Below are positions 1-12,270 of a DNA stretch of 64,000 nt, piece after piece (position 1 is the first letter of the stretch; each line of letters opens with the position of its first letter). A model generated the notes under the pieces. That model was not told where the DNA came from. It made no database searches and saw only the letters and a list, made by a program, of their open reading frames with translations. Position numbers and translations under genes: made by a program. This DNA comes from Chrysoperla carnea (lineage: Eukaryota > Arthropoda > Insecta > Neuroptera > Chrysopidae), in contig NC_058339.1 of assembly GCF_905475395.1 (NCBI RefSeq), positions 92,080,520-92,144,519 on the forward strand. Direction: 5' to 3'.

Positions 1-160
1 AGTAATTCCGCGATAAGGGTAAAATTTTATTGGCTTTATATATATTAAAGAACGGTGTGGCAGACCTTTCTGCCACAATAAGAGCTGTCAGCCAAATTTT
101 CTTGAGAGATGTGCTCTTACAAATTAATTTCCATGATAGTTCAAAATGATTGTACTTATT

Positions 161-768
161 AACAAGTGAAAACAAATAATTGACTGAGTTAATTGTTGAA
201 ATACCATGTATAGGCAGTGTTGATAAGTCTGTCACATTTCACATACATACATATCTGACATATTTAACTGATATTCTCATATAATGCGCAAGTGTTGATG
301 CGCAATCGTTTGTTTTTTTGACGTCACGTAAATAACAAAAGATATTCACTTTGATATTCTTATATTAATACATACTATAAAATTTGCACCTAATTAACGC
401 CCTCGCGGGTAAACAGTGATGTTTACAAAAAAATGTTTCAAACAAAAGTTTTTTATTTTTTAATAAGCAACATTTTACATTTAAACTTTGGTTCTAAGAC
501 CCAATTGACCTATGATGCTCATTTACGAACTTGACCTCACTTTTTACGCCCTGAGTACGCTGTAAAAATTTCAGCTCGATATCTTTTTTCGTTTTTGAGT
601 AATCGTGTCCACAGACGGACGGACGGACGGACAACCGGAAATGGACTAATTAGGTGATTTTATGAACAGCTATGACAAAATTTTTTTCCTAGCATCATTA
701 TTTTTAAGCGTTACAAACTTGGGACTAAACTTAATATACTATGTATATTTCATATATGCATGGTATAA
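161..768 (+). repeat. Dispersed repeat DR-A, copy 1 (most complete)
   Basis: This is the best copy of a roughly 600 bp family that recurs at 1470-2358 (-), 7603-8190 (-), 10448-10886 (+), 19100-19672 (+), 20672-20975 (+), 26262-26335 (-), 60035-60255 (-) and 61756-61965 (-). The order of landmarks is shared: a head containing AATTGACTGAGTTAATTG, a TTTTTTGACGTCA block, GCGGGTAAACAGTGATGTTT, a GGAC microsatellite near 612-632, and a tail with GCGTTACAAACTTGGGACTA. It has no long open reading frame and I see no terminal inverted repeats. I cannot assign it to a known superfamily; a non-autonomous DNA element is the most likely class. Confidence 0.75.
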
Positions 769-1469
769 AAATAACTCGTGTAATTTAATGCAGATAAATA
801 TTCTCTGAGTCTGAAGTATTTGTCGGTTAATTAAAATTATTAACCACTCCAACCAAGTGTATTTTTAATGTAATTTATTTAACTATAAGAATTGCAAACA
901 ATATTGGACTAACAATTATTGGATTAATTTGATGATAAAGCCCCTGTCAACATCCTTTAGTTACTTTTATATTTTAAAAGCAAAATAATAATGCTTTGTG
1001 TAAATGATAATAACTATTATTGTTTTGTTCGTCATAAAATGTGATGATACTTTGTAAATAATAAATAATTATTATTATTAATATTATTATTAGTTTAAAC
1101 ATATTGAATAACAATATTTATAAATAATTATTGTAGCTAATTAAATATGCACGAGTTTATACAATAAATAAAATTAATTAATAGGTGAATGCGTGCCTAT
1201 ACTGATTCAAATGTGAAATTCAATTCTATTTTATGAAAACACTAGCTGTTAACTATCCGCTTTACTTGGCAACTTCCATTTTAAATACGAAAATTTTTTT
1301 TAATTGTGAGTCGCTCTGGCAACTCAGGTCCGACAAATTGTGTTACAACCTTCACTTCAATTGCCAGCACTTTATTCCAGTTTTGTTCACAATGCCGTTG
1401 GTTTGAATTTTCTGGTGCGGAATCCTAATTTGTTATTCGTTGATAATGTAACGTGCAATACCGGTGTTA
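769..1469. other. AT-rich intergenic DNA
   Basis: AT-rich sequence with short TTA/AAT runs near 1060-1100. I see no open reading frame, exon or recognisable repeat. Confidence 0.6.
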
Positions 1470-2358
1470 AATAATTTTTAAAAATATTGATGCAACGAAG
1501 AAAATTTTAGTATATGCGTTCATAAAATCACTTAAAGAGTACATTTCCGGTTGTCTGTCTCCACAATAAGTTAAAAACTAAAAGGGATTTTTATAGCGCG
1601 CTTAAGTCGTAAAAAGTGAGGTCGAGTGCGTACATGAACAACATAGGTCAGTTGGGTTTCTACGGAGCCACCTTGTAGTTAAAGATAGAATAAAAGTTTA
1701 AATGTAAAAAAAATGTTCATTATAATTAAATAAACAACTCTTGTTTGAAACATTTTTTCGTAAATGTTCCTGTTTATCCGAGACGGCGCAAATTGTGTTA
1801 AAATATTATACAGTATATATACAGATTTTGCTTATTTTTTTAAAATGAAATGTTATATATTATGTAAGTACATATTTATTGCATACTAGCTTGATTTCCA
1901 CGTGCTTCGCTGGGTTTAAAAGTGACTTATACATGGTAATAATTCATTGAGTATATCAGAAAAGGTGGCCATGAATTATTTTACATTTACTAATTCTAAG
2001 TGTCAGATTAAAATTCAATTTCTAATTTTTTTTAAAATATATCTTTATAAAATATAGCTCATGAGTTATTCTGATGTATGAGCTACATTATTGTTAAGAT
2101 TCATTCAAATCTATTCATTAGTTTTTGCGTAAGAGCATAATGAACAAACAAACATCCTTACTTTCTCATTTATAATATATAGGGATACTATGTGCACTAA
2201 GAAAGAGAGAAGAAAGATAAACTTATTACTTTAGTGTAAGAGTGGCTACATTTATTTATTTACATGACGTAAAAAGACAAACGATTACGTAATGAATACT
2301 ATCTAAACATGGTATTTCAACAGTTAACTCACTTCATTGTTTATTTTCACTTGTTTCA
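1470..2358 (-). repeat. DR-A copy 2, split by a nested insertion
   Basis: Reading the - strand from about 2358, the DR-A head (revcomp of CACTTGTTT, the TGACGTAAAAAGACAAACG block) is followed after an interruption by the rest of the family (cut block, GTGAGGTCGAG block, tail near 1475-1560). Compared with the uninterrupted copy at 7603-8190, about 300 bp near 1889-2186 are extra. Confidence 0.65.
1889..2186. repeat. Insertion nested in DR-A copy 2
   Basis: The segment is absent from the DR-A copy at 7.6-8.2 kb. It begins near AGCTTGATTTCCACGTGC with a CGTGCTTCGCTGGG hairpin-like motif and ends with CATTTATAATATATAGGGAT. A short ATACT sequence stands at both edges and may be the target duplication. 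The ACAAACAAACATCCTTACTT plus 'ATAATATATAGGGAT' ending resembles widespread insect repeat tails, but I cannot name the family. Confidence 0.45.
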
Positions 2359-3359
2359 TTTTAATATTAATAAAGACACGAAACTCGAAGGGAGAAAAAA
2401 AAACCAATTAAAAAGTACCATAAAGTCAATAATTAATAACTGATCTTAAAACTTATCAAATAACAAAACAAATTAATTAATTTATATTCTTCATACTTTA
2501 TTCAAACATTAAGAAATTACTTTTAAAAGAATTTCAATTTGTTTTATTATTATTTTTTTTTTTTAATGAAAATATGGAGAAAGAAGAAGTAAAAATGAAA
2601 ACCAATTAAAATACTCTTTTTGTAACAAATCTGTTAACTAACATTAAATAAGCAACAAAATGTTAGACAATAAAAAGTTTAAAAAAATTACTGAAGTGAA
2701 ATAAAATTGAAGTAGCACTCATTAAAGGGTTCCGTGATTCCATCATATTATCTCTAACAGTTTTCAAATCACTTTTCTTCTCAATATTTTAAGAAATATT
2801 AGCGCTCAATTTATTTAACTAATTGTAAGTCTCTCAATAAATATATAACGTACTATAAATAATTTTTGTTGAAAGTATTTATCGACTGCTTTTACAAATT
2901 TCTAAATCGCATGGCCTAAAAAATAAGGAAGAGTGGTGAATACAATCCTGTCATCTTGTGAAGCTTCGTATTTGCAGCTATCTTCAAATAGGAACAAAAG
3001 TTATTTGAAACAGAATATTTCTATAAACTCTGAGAGAGCAATCCAACGATATGATATTTATTATAGTATAGTCATCTGGTAGTTTTATCAGGAAAGTTTT
3101 CCGAGAGAAAATGGTTGATTTTATAGATTTTGGGAGAATTTCCACTTTCCTATCTTGTGTCTTTGCGCTCGCCGAAAAGACGCCGAAAAGCAGTTTTTAA
3201 CAATATCTCCTTTTTGAGTCATTTTACGAGGAAAATATACACATACAAAATTAAACTTCAGAAAGTTTCCTACAATTTATGTCTTCACATTTTTTTCGTA
3301 AAATCAATAGTTTCAGTGTACGAGCGCCGCAATTTGATTAGATTAAGTGACAGATTATA
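2359..3359. other. AT-rich intergenic DNA
   Basis: No convincing exon or repeat boundary. Short open frames near 3130-3393 have the low-complexity composition of random AT-rich sequence. Confidence 0.5.
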
Positions 3360-3915
3360 TATTTTGATTCGTTTATTTAACGTTTATAACTGAAAAATTT
3401 GAGATTTTTTGAAAAATGTATATCGTACACTTTTGAAAGTAATATAAAAAAAATTGAAAATGAAAAAGTTTCAAATCATTTGCCCGAAAATTAACGAAGT
3501 TATAATGAAAAGATGGTTTCTCGTACCTTTTTTCATGTTATATTCAGCACAAAAATTGAAGAATTTACCACGAGAACTAAAATTAATGCTTGCTGCTTTC
3601 CAATTTACTATAATTAGTTGTTCAAAACATGCTCAAAAAGTTTCGGAAACAAAGTTTTCGAAATATTCCAATTTAAATGCACACAAAAATTAAGAAAAAA
3701 ACGATAAAGTTGGCTTTATCATTAACTTGAAAAATAATAAAGTTACAAAAAAAAGATTGGAAGGAAATAATTTAGCTCATTTACCGAAAAATATTTTACC
3801 TTGCAAACTTTTTTTTCGTAACTTTAATTATTTTTCGAGTTATTTAACGATAAGGACATTTTTTTTGTTTTGTTTGAATCATTTTTTGTGCATTTAAATT
3901 CACTATATTTGAAAA
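3360..3915. repeat. Foldback element FB-1, copy 1 (partial)
   Basis: An inverted-repeat element with its centre near 3770. The left half (for example CGAAAATTAACGAAGTTAT, CTAAAATTAATGCTTGC) matches the left arm of the element at 27715-28605. The stretch 3660-3760 is mirrored in 3785-3910 (AATTTAAATGCAC, TAACTCGAAAAATAAT). The right arm appears truncated compared with the 27.7 kb copy. It has no coding capacity. Confidence 0.6.
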
Positions 3916-4672
3916 AAATATATCCGATTCCAAACTTTGCGTCAAATGTTTGAACCATACTCTTTAATTTTGCACGATGTTTTTTGTGACATTTGGATCA
4001 ACGACGTTTACCTTTGGCGAAAACGTTAAATTGCCGAGCAGGACATCAAAAATTAGCTTAATGCACTTGATATTTGCATTGTAAGCACACGGGTAAAGGG
4101 CAAAGAAAGTACAATGAAAGTATACGCATTTATCTTTAAGGAACCATTTTCAGCAAAAAAAAGCTTGTTGGAAAAACATGTGATTTAAGAGGTTTTGAAA
4201 TGACGCTTATGGCGAATGCAAGAGATGAGCGAGAGAAGTTAAGAAAGGAAGAAAGAAAGAAGTTTTCCATTCTAGATTCCTTATTTGTTCTAAAAATTTA
4301 TTATTTAGGGGTGTACACTTTTTAGAAAACACCTATTTTGACAAAAGCCTTCAGACCATTAAATTACTAATTGTGTACGATATGAATTGAAACCTATTAT
4401 TGTATTAAATGTAGAGGTACAGGTACCTAAAGCCTTCTTCCTTAAACGATAAGGTTCCATTAATTTATTTTATATTATTGTTAAAATGGCCTCTCAGTAT
4501 TATATTAGAACATACCTACATCTATATATTTTACCCAATTTCTATATTATATTCGATAATATTCGATGTATTCTATTCTATACAATTAAAGTTATCATAT
4601 ATTTTAATAGTATCGAACATAGATGATACTCACTACTCACAAAGCCATTCGATCGAGTGGATAGGGTGTCCA
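3916..4672. other. AT-rich intergenic DNA
   Basis: I recognise no gene or repeat here. Confidence 0.5.
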
Positions 4673-4974
4673 CAGTGGAGCCTCGATAACTCGAACCTCA
4701 AGGGAAATGCAAAACATTTCGAGTTAATGAGTTTTGACTTTACAAGTAGTTCGAGATACGGAAGATTTAATTGCTAAAATTTAAAAATGCACGATTATAT
4801 TTTAATAACTACAACTTACGTAGTCCTCTCAGGGAAATAACATTTTGTTCGAGCTATAAAGTATAAATAATTCGAGATACCACGTATTTAGGGGTTCAGC
4901 GGAAGGGAATATAATTGTTTTCTACTTATTGAGGATTACCACTGAATGAGATTCGAGTTATCGTGATTCCACCG
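4673..4974. mobile_element. pogo/Tigger-like MITE
   Basis: Terminal inverted repeats are CAGTGGAGCCTCGATAACTC on the left and GAGTTATCGTGATTCCACCG on the right. They resemble the CAGT-GAACCTCGATAA-TCGAA ends of the pogo/Tigger group of Tc1/mariner transposons. The right end is followed by TA. The 302 bp interior has no transposase, so this is a non-autonomous copy. A second member lies at 61431-61752. Confidence 0.7.
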
Positions 4975-5548
4975 TATCTTTATAGCTCAGAAAAAAAATT
5001 TTAATAACATGAAAAAACACACATTAAACTTAAATGATGACAAGTTTAGACGCCTTATTTTCGCGTTTCTACTTCTATTAAAGTTGAAAGTATACCAGTT
5101 TCAACTAGAGTTAACGAAAATTTTCGATTTTATAAGCTTTGAATGTTTTCTGAATTAATTATACGAAAGATCACAGCATAAAGGTTGCAAATTACAAGAG
5201 GCTTAAAATTATTAGCTGATCTTCTAAGGAAATGTAGTTGTTTTCTACGTTTCGAAATGTTCAAAAAGTATTCTTCTAAACGCTCCCTCATAAATATTGC
5301 AAGTATCCATAAAGTCTGAAAAGAAGCGTATATTTTTCGTGGAGCCACTCTATATATTAGAGCAATTTTGTATAGCAAGCTCGTAGCTGCATCTCTCTCA
5401 TAAAATAATGTAATGTACAATCTATGTTAACATATGTGTTTATAGCTCAAATATTATAGCTCGGTCAGAGCATAAACATTGAGAAAGACATCTTGCGTTG
5501 TCTTTATAAATAAAATAATAATTTTTCAGGAAAATATCTGACCACAGG
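4975..5548. other. AT-rich intergenic DNA
   Basis: I see no supported gene. The open frame on the - strand at 5130-5420 shows no domain-like features. Confidence 0.5.
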
Positions 5549-5870
5549 ATGTCATTGAAGTGCTGGGGCTATCAATGCAACAACAAGCAACTGTGCAATC
5601 GTGACAAAAAAGTAAATGGCAAAGATTTCAATGAGTTGGAATTGTTCCATGAAATAAATCTGCTCAACCCTTTCAAGTTCATCACCACTTTTCTAATTGT
5701 TATGAGGTACGGAACCCTAAGCTCGAATTTGAAACATAGCTTGAACAAATTACCTTTCAGACAAAAGAATCGGTTCATTTGCTTAGGACTTACGATGCCA
5801 GACAGACACGTTATAGCACTCTTCTTTGCTAGCCAGGGGCTAAAAATATCCATTGTCAAAGTTATAATGC
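5549..5870 (-). repeat. Dispersed repeat with GGGTTCCGTACC motif
   Basis: On the - strand this reads as a common insect dispersed repeat with a GTCTGTCTGGCATCGTA block, ATGAACCGATTCTTTTG, TGAAAGGTAA and GGGTTCCGTACC. The same order of blocks is seen on the + strand at 60868-60985 (CTGTCTGCGGCATCGTAGCT ... GGGTTCTGTACC). The long open frames over it on both strands follow from its slightly higher GC and are not genes. Confidence 0.6.
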
Positions 5871-7602
5871 TTGATGTGTATTATATTTGGTTACAATATC
5901 ATTTATTTAATCAATATATTTATAAAGTGCCTCAGTTATTATGTCTATACATTACTGTTCGTATTAATAGGGTTTTGTGTGAGATGAAGTCTTTACATAG
6001 TACAAATTTTATTACAAACTAAGCCCGAAATTTCTTTTTAAAAAGCGCTTAAGCATTGAAGACATCTTGGAGTTTAGTTTATAGTACTTGAAGGGTATTA
6101 GCACGAAAAAGGATTGCAATTTCCACATTTTATTTAAGTATTTTAGAAGTTACGACCAATAAAAGATATGAAAGTGAATGCTGTCAGATTCACAAAATTA
6201 TACATTGGCATACCTCGGAAATTTTTTTTTTTTTCATAGTCAATACTTTTAGTTTTCACCTTCCTCTACAGCAAAAGGAAATCCAGAAGGCTTAAAAATT
6301 AAGCATTCAACTATGTGACTATCTTACGATCTATTAAACTAACTTTGGCCAACCCAATTGAAAGTTTGACATGATTTTGTACCAAGACAATAAATTTACA
6401 TAACATAAATCAGTTTTATATATACTTAATTTATACGAAATTACGAAACTATTCACATGTAGACAGCAAATAGTTGTTGGGTTATGAAAATGCAAAAGGC
6501 GGTCAAATTAATGTTCAATTAACTTGTATGTCAGATCAAATCGGTTACAATATACATACATTATAGGAAGGGTAGAACCGAACAGGAAATACCTTAATTA
6601 ATATATTCGACAAGAAAATAGATTGCTTATGTTTGATATGCGATGTTGATGGAGGTTCTCATGTGAAAATTGGAACGACGTTCAAAATATTTTTAAATTT
6701 TTTTTAAAAGTTAAACAATCAAATACTTTAAGAAATAAATATAAAATCTAGTATCAAATTTGTTTCTTTATTTCGTGGGTTTTTTTGCACTGACCAAGCA
6801 GTAGTCTGCGGGTCAAAACCTTCGAAATGATGCAATTTACTTATTTTTTTATCAAGACACGCATTTATTGAAAAAAATTTCTAGACTAAAATTTTAATAT
6901 AAATTTTTGAGAATACATATTTCATATTTCTCATACCTCGGTCCTCCAACTTAGCATACCCTGATGACGGTCTCTCGTCAAAATAATTATATAGTTTTTT
7001 TTACATCACAATACAATGTTTCTTTTTTTTTCATTATTTAAAATCTTGAATATTTATGAAAAATGAATTTCTACGATGTTTTAATGTTTGTGTATTTTTC
7101 CATTCAAAAATTTAAATACATTTCGATAAAGCATTGAAAATATAAAAAAATGAATGAATATTCATCGTATCACCTTTAAATAAATAAAATAAAAATCCAT
7201 GCGATGATTTCGGCTTTTTGGGACTAGATCACTTACTCCGGGAATTTTACTTTTAGGGAATCTTCAAAATTTTTATTTGCGTGGCAAGTATAAAAATAGT
7301 GAATATTCATTATTATACCACGCATATACCGTTTTTAAACCATATCGTTAAGCCATTCCTATAAGAACAGTTCTTGTGGACGTTCTTATGTATAAAACAA
7401 AAAGGGATTGTATATGTGTATAAATGAACACCGATCCAACTCATCACTTGAAGTTGTACACATACAATACCAATCAGACACAGTAACGCATAACTATAAC
7501 ACACAGTACACATTCCCTCTTTGTTTTATACATAAGAAGGTCCATAAAAACTCTTCTTACTTCATATATTTTATATGGCTAACGAGATAGCTTACAATCG
7601 GT
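5871..7602. other. AT-rich intergenic DNA
   Basis: I recognise no gene. Near 7310-7590 two similar stretches (around AAAACAAAAAGGGATTG and its inverse CCTCTTTGTTTTATACATAAG) suggest a small degraded inverted repeat. Confidence 0.45.
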
Positions 7603-8190
7603 GTGAAATATATCAAGGTATACTAAGTTAAGTCTCAAGTTTGTAACGCAAAAAAATATTGATGCTACGAACAATTTTTGGTATAGGTATTCATAAAATA
7701 ACCTAACTAGTCCATTTGCGGATGTCTGTCCGTTCGTCTGTCCGTCTATGAAATGACGTTGAGTTCGTTAATGAGCTAGGTCCATTGGGTTTTCGATCGG
7801 TAGGACCTATATTGGATACAATTAGAGGTAGAACAAAAGTTTAATATAAAATAATAAACAAGTTTTGTTAGAACTATTTTTTCGTAAACATCACGGTTTA
7901 CCCTTGAGGGCGGAAATTAGGTTAGAAACATTATATAGTATGTATAACAGGTATTGTAAATATTTTAAATTTATACGCTACATATATTATGTATGTGTTT
8001 GTTTGTTTATAGCATATACTATACCTACTAAGGAAATGAGAAGAAAGATACTCTTATTATTTGTGAGTAAGAGTGGCTATCTTTTTTTACTTACATTACG
8101 TTAAAAATATAAACAATTGGGTAATCAACAACGCTATATACTTGATATTTCAACAATTTACTCTGTCAATTGTTTGTTTTTGTTTGTTGA
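7603..8190 (-). repeat. DR-A copy 3
   Basis: An uninterrupted - strand copy from the tail (CAAGGTATACTAAGT at the left) through GTCCGTCTATG and GGTTTACCCTTGAGGGCGG to the head (TCAATTGTTTGTTTTTG at the right). It serves as the empty-site reference for the insertion in copy 2. Confidence 0.7.
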
Positions 8191-10447
8191 AATTTTCAAT
8201 TTCATTTTTTGGGCTGAAAACAATAATTTTCTATCAGAAAGTTAAGTACGTAGATACGATTCTGTTTACCTTGTACTTGTAATAATTATAATAAACATGA
8301 GTCCTTGTAGTCAACAAACAGTACTCTCTCTCCCACTCTCACATTGAAACTTGTAACATTGAGAGAGAAAACACTCTCATCCTGTCAAAAATATATTTTA
8401 TACAAAATATCAACGATTACATGTAGACCGGCTTTTGTCCCGAAAAATGGCTTGTGACTCCATCCTAGACACCGTCTCATTTCAATTTGTTTCCATTTGT
8501 TTTATATACACTAAATCTCAGGCCTCAAAATTCCAAAACAAATAAACCAAACAAAATTTTAATATCTTCCAAAAGAGCCAATTTGTATAATTTTGAAATT
8601 TTAATCTCACATTTTTCTACAATTTTCTATAGCAAGAAGTCGCGGTAAGGAATACATGGCGTTTATCACAATGCTGGTATGGTATATGAACAGATACCAA
8701 AAAAGTATTTGATAATACTCTATATATTATTGCCGTAAAATTTATAAATATGGCGTTATTTATAACACCGTATGGTATAAAAACTTTGGCGGCACTTATA
8801 TTAGTATATAATTTGTTCAAATCGACAGTATGATCTTTAGTCTCTAATATATTGCAGATGTCGCAATGCTTCTTGTTTTTCCCATTACGATTTTTGGCGC
8901 GTTTATCCATACGCATTATTGATCTACGATCCTGTTATAAATGTAAACGCTAGTTTACAGTTGCTAGTTTAATAAATATTGTTGGGATGCCATTAAATAG
9001 TTCTATTCGTCAGAAGTATTGTGGATATCACCAGTCAGTATGACTCTGACACCCATACTGTCATCGGCTCATGCTCTTTGACTGTTGCTCAAGTTCCGAT
9101 ATATTTAATGGTAAAATAATCTTTATATAAAATTTTATAGCAAATCAAAAGGTAGAAAATGTGGAAATATGACTTTCTGAGCAGTTTTTTTGTTTTAGTT
9201 TAGTAAAACGTTTCTTGATATTCTCGTAAAAACTATTTTTATTTTAACTTAGAGCGTCATATATTATGAAATGGTTGATCAAAGATTGAAATAAATTCGT
9301 TTAAATAAAACTGAAGTTAAAATTTAAAGAAACTATCGATTTAGTCTAGAATGGCGTGGTGACCACTTTTTCGAACTAGGTACAAGTCTATTAACAATTC
9401 ATCATATTTATTTTGCATGTCACAAATTTTCTACTTACCCAACTGTGATAAACTGATTTATTTCAAAAAAAACCATCGAGTAATAGGACTCTCTAGTCTC
9501 TAAAGCCCACCACATTCGATTATGGCTCAAACTGTGTGTTCTATATTTCGATATAAACAAATATTGTATACTAAATAAAACTTTCTAACTTTGGATATGA
9601 ATACAACATTGTAAAGCTTCTCGATTATTATTGTTATTAGTTAGAAAAACCAATCGATTATTTGGATACACAAACAAAGATACAAATGCTGTAGCTATAA
9701 AACATTTGTAGCTACAATTGAATTAATACAATCAGCACAGCATGCAGTAAATGAACAAATTCTATAGTTTTGTTTATTTTCTATCGATTTCGTTTTGTTT
9801 CTATTTTACAATCAGAATTGTATTTCTTTACCTCTATGTATTACACAAACACCAAATTTCTGACATTTTTTACTATACTAGCAGATACCTGCCCGCTTTG
9901 CTGGGCAATTTCTATTTGAAAAACAAAGACTACCGCGTTATAGTCCTCGCTTATCCTCTCTTTTGTTCACAATTTTATGGATTTTAATTTTTTGGTAAGG
10001 AACTTTTTCTTTACAAGAAGCTCTAGTTTCGTAGCCGTAATATAGAGGTTTTGTGTCATTCACACCAAATTTATTATTTTTTTTTTAAATCAACAAAGAA
10101 TGGTTACGTCATAATACTCGCATTGTTTGTTTGGATTCAATGAATTTAAAAATGGCAACCGAATCTATTGAAATGAATCTATCTAAAGCTCCAGCCATCA
10201 GAATGAATACACACGCATTCACTACCTTAGTACAGGCTAAGAACTTTCATATTATAAAAAATTAATCCGTTCGGGTTTTACTTGATAATTACGAAAAAAA
10301 TAGTAGTTTATAAGAGAAAATGCTTGGAAAAAATCGGATTGTACCATATGATTTAAAAAAATTGGAATCATGCGAAAAACCTTTTTTTGCAGCAAAAATA
10401 AAGACAGAAAAAGCACTTTAAGAAAAACAAGTGGAAACAACCAATGG
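8191..10447. other. Intergenic DNA with a repeat fragment at 9870-9960
   Basis: I see no gene. Near 9879 the sequence TACCTGCCCGCTTTGCTGGG is the GC-rich start motif of a widespread insect repeat class, apparently truncated shortly afterwards. The rest is AT-rich without structure that I can support. Confidence 0.45.
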
Positions 10448-10886
10448 GCTGCGTTAATTGTTTAAATACCACGTATAGACAGAGTTGATAACGCAATCGT
10501 TTGCTTTTTGACGTCATGCCAGTAAAGAAAGATAGTCACACATGCATACAAGCCACACGCATATAACTGATATTCCCATATAATACATACTATTTAATTT
10601 GCGCTCTCACGGGTAAAAACTGATGTTTCCGAAAAAATGTTTGGAATAAAAGTTGTCTATTTTTTTATAAGGAACATTTTTTACTCTTACACTTGTATTC
10701 TATCTCTAACGGTTTACAAGATGGATCCTACGGACCCAAGATCCAATTGACCTATGTTGCTCATTTACGTGATTTTATGAACACATTTATATACCAAAAT
10801 ATATATATATATACCAAAATTTTGTTCATAGCATCTTGGGAATAAACTAAGTATACCTTGATATATTTCATATATACATGGTATAA
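10448..10886 (+). repeat. DR-A copy 4 (internally deleted)
   Basis: It contains the head (GTTAATTGTTTAAATACCAC), the TTTTTGACGTCA block, the CTCTCACGGGTAAAAACTGA block and the tail ending in ATATACATGGTATAAAAAC. The microsatellite and part of the tail are missing. Confidence 0.65.
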
Positions 10887-11796
10887 AAACAAAAGGAGGA
10901 TTGTTGCACTAAAAAAAGAAAAAAAAAAGAATAGCTGATGCCAAATCGAATCTTAAAAAAAAAAAACACGGTTTTATCGCAATAAAATTTCCGTTTGCCT
11001 TTACGTTTGACGGTTTCATAATGAATCTAAGAGATAAATACTTATGCAGAGGTTGTAAGGAAACTCTTATCGAAGAAAATTCTTCGTTACTGATTACCTA
11101 TTTTTGCATTTTCGCAATTATTGCGGAAACTTTATATTAGGTATTTTGCAGCAAAAATTTGTTTACCAAAAAAATACCATTAAAAGCTACAATTTGAGCC
11201 TCGAACAGTTTTCCTGCTAGTGCTAGTCATATAACTTGCAAAAATAAATGACGAACGACACGAGTTGTCTCATTTTTTTCGATTTTTATAACCTCTTTTG
11301 TTTTTTTTGTTTTTCCCAACTTTTTTGCTGTTGCAAAAAACAGGTTTTTCACTCCGATTCCGGAATATTTCAAAGTATTTAACGCGGCAGGTAACTTTAT
11401 TTTAAAATTGATCTACTTTGCGCCGAGCATATTGCACTATTTGATCATCTGATTATGTGAAAACAAATCTTCTTATGTAATTTTTCCAACAGTTTTTTTT
11501 TCTATGTGTATTTTTGTGAGCGTACGCAAATAATCAGAAATGTATGTATGGTTGCCTATTTATACAAGTACAGTGAAACTTGTTTATAAAATTATTATTA
11601 TTATGTAAATGATATGCAAATGGTCATGTAAATATATTTTTAAAAGAAGCAAGTTTAGGTAGGGGGAACTATAATGGCATGATGAGTATGAAACAAACAA
11701 ATTAAAAAGTAAGCGTTGAAACAAAACCATAACAGATTTTGGATTCATGACAAACGCCTAATCCAGTTCGGCTGAGTTGAAGAAATGTGTCTAGAG
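10887..11796. other. AT-rich intergenic DNA
   Basis: Homopolymer A runs near 10906-10930 and 10955-10967. No gene or clear repeat is seen. The 17-base stretch near 11758-11775 is the inverse of part of the tRNA-like sequence just downstream. Confidence 0.5.
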
Positions 11797-11866
11797 CTCG
11801 TATAGCCGAACTGGATAAGGTACTTGGCATGAATCAAAGAGGTCTGGGTTCGAGTTCTGGTGCGAG
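11797..11866 (+). other. tRNA-Arg-like pseudo-tRNA or SINE head
   Basis: About 70 bases fold roughly as a tRNA. The 7 bp acceptor CTCGTAT/GTGCGAG pairs with wobbles, the D arm carries GGATAAGG, and the T arm carries GGGTTCGAGTTC (B box). A T run (T7) follows within five bases and looks like a Pol III terminator. The anticodon loop CATGAAT lacks U33 and its stem has a mismatch, so it is unlikely to be a working tRNA. The D-arm part is mirrored head-to-head at 11758-11775. Confidence 0.5.
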
Positions 11867-11967
11867 AGTATTTTTTTCAATTCTCTTTAATTAAAATTGC
11901 TCGGCAAGATATTTATCTTTATAGTTTACGCCATTGTGTCATCTAGTAAGCAAAACATAAATAATAA

Positions 11968-12257
11968 TAATAATAATAATGGGGTTTAACCTCCGTTTCT
12001 CGCCTATAACAGAGGCCATCCACATCATTATTTGTTAACCTTTATTTATACTTCATACATATTTACAATTACATTTTGATGTGGGTGGATTCGGTTACTA
12101 CGTTCTTATCCAAGCGACGACATTGTGATCAATTCTGCACTCCCATTAATTATAATTGTTCACACTGCCGCTGCCTGGATTCGAACCCGCAACCTGAAGT
12201 CTAGATAGACGAACAGTCCGTGTCTAACGCCTTAGACCGCTCGGTCATTTAGGCTCT
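11968..12257 (-). mobile_element. tRNA-derived SINE with target-site duplication
   Basis: On the - strand the element starts at 12257 with a tRNA-Leu/Ser-like head. The A box ACCGAGCGGTCTAAGG is at 12245-12230 and the B box GGGTTCGAATCC is at 12188-12177. A tRNA-unrelated body follows, ending in an (ATT)n tail (plus-strand AAT repeats near 11963-11980). The 13 bp sequence ACATAAATAATAA stands on both sides (11955-11967 and 12258-12270) as a target-site duplication. Its length of about 290 bp is typical of SINEs. Confidence 0.8.
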
Positions 12258-12270
12258 ACATAAATAATAA

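Noticed and set aside
3130-3693. Two small open frames near 3.1-3.7 kb
   Set aside because: They start at TTG or lie inside foldback element FB-1 and consist of low-complexity Lys/Phe/Ile codons typical of AT-rich noise.
5549-6022. 157-codon open frame on the + strand
   Set aside because: It overlaps a dispersed insect repeat that is recognisable on the - strand and recurs at 60.9 kb; its protein has no family features.
12169-12257. Functional tRNA-Leu/Ser gene on the - strand
   Set aside because: It is the head of a 290 bp SINE flanked by target duplications, with no matching acceptor stem or terminator.
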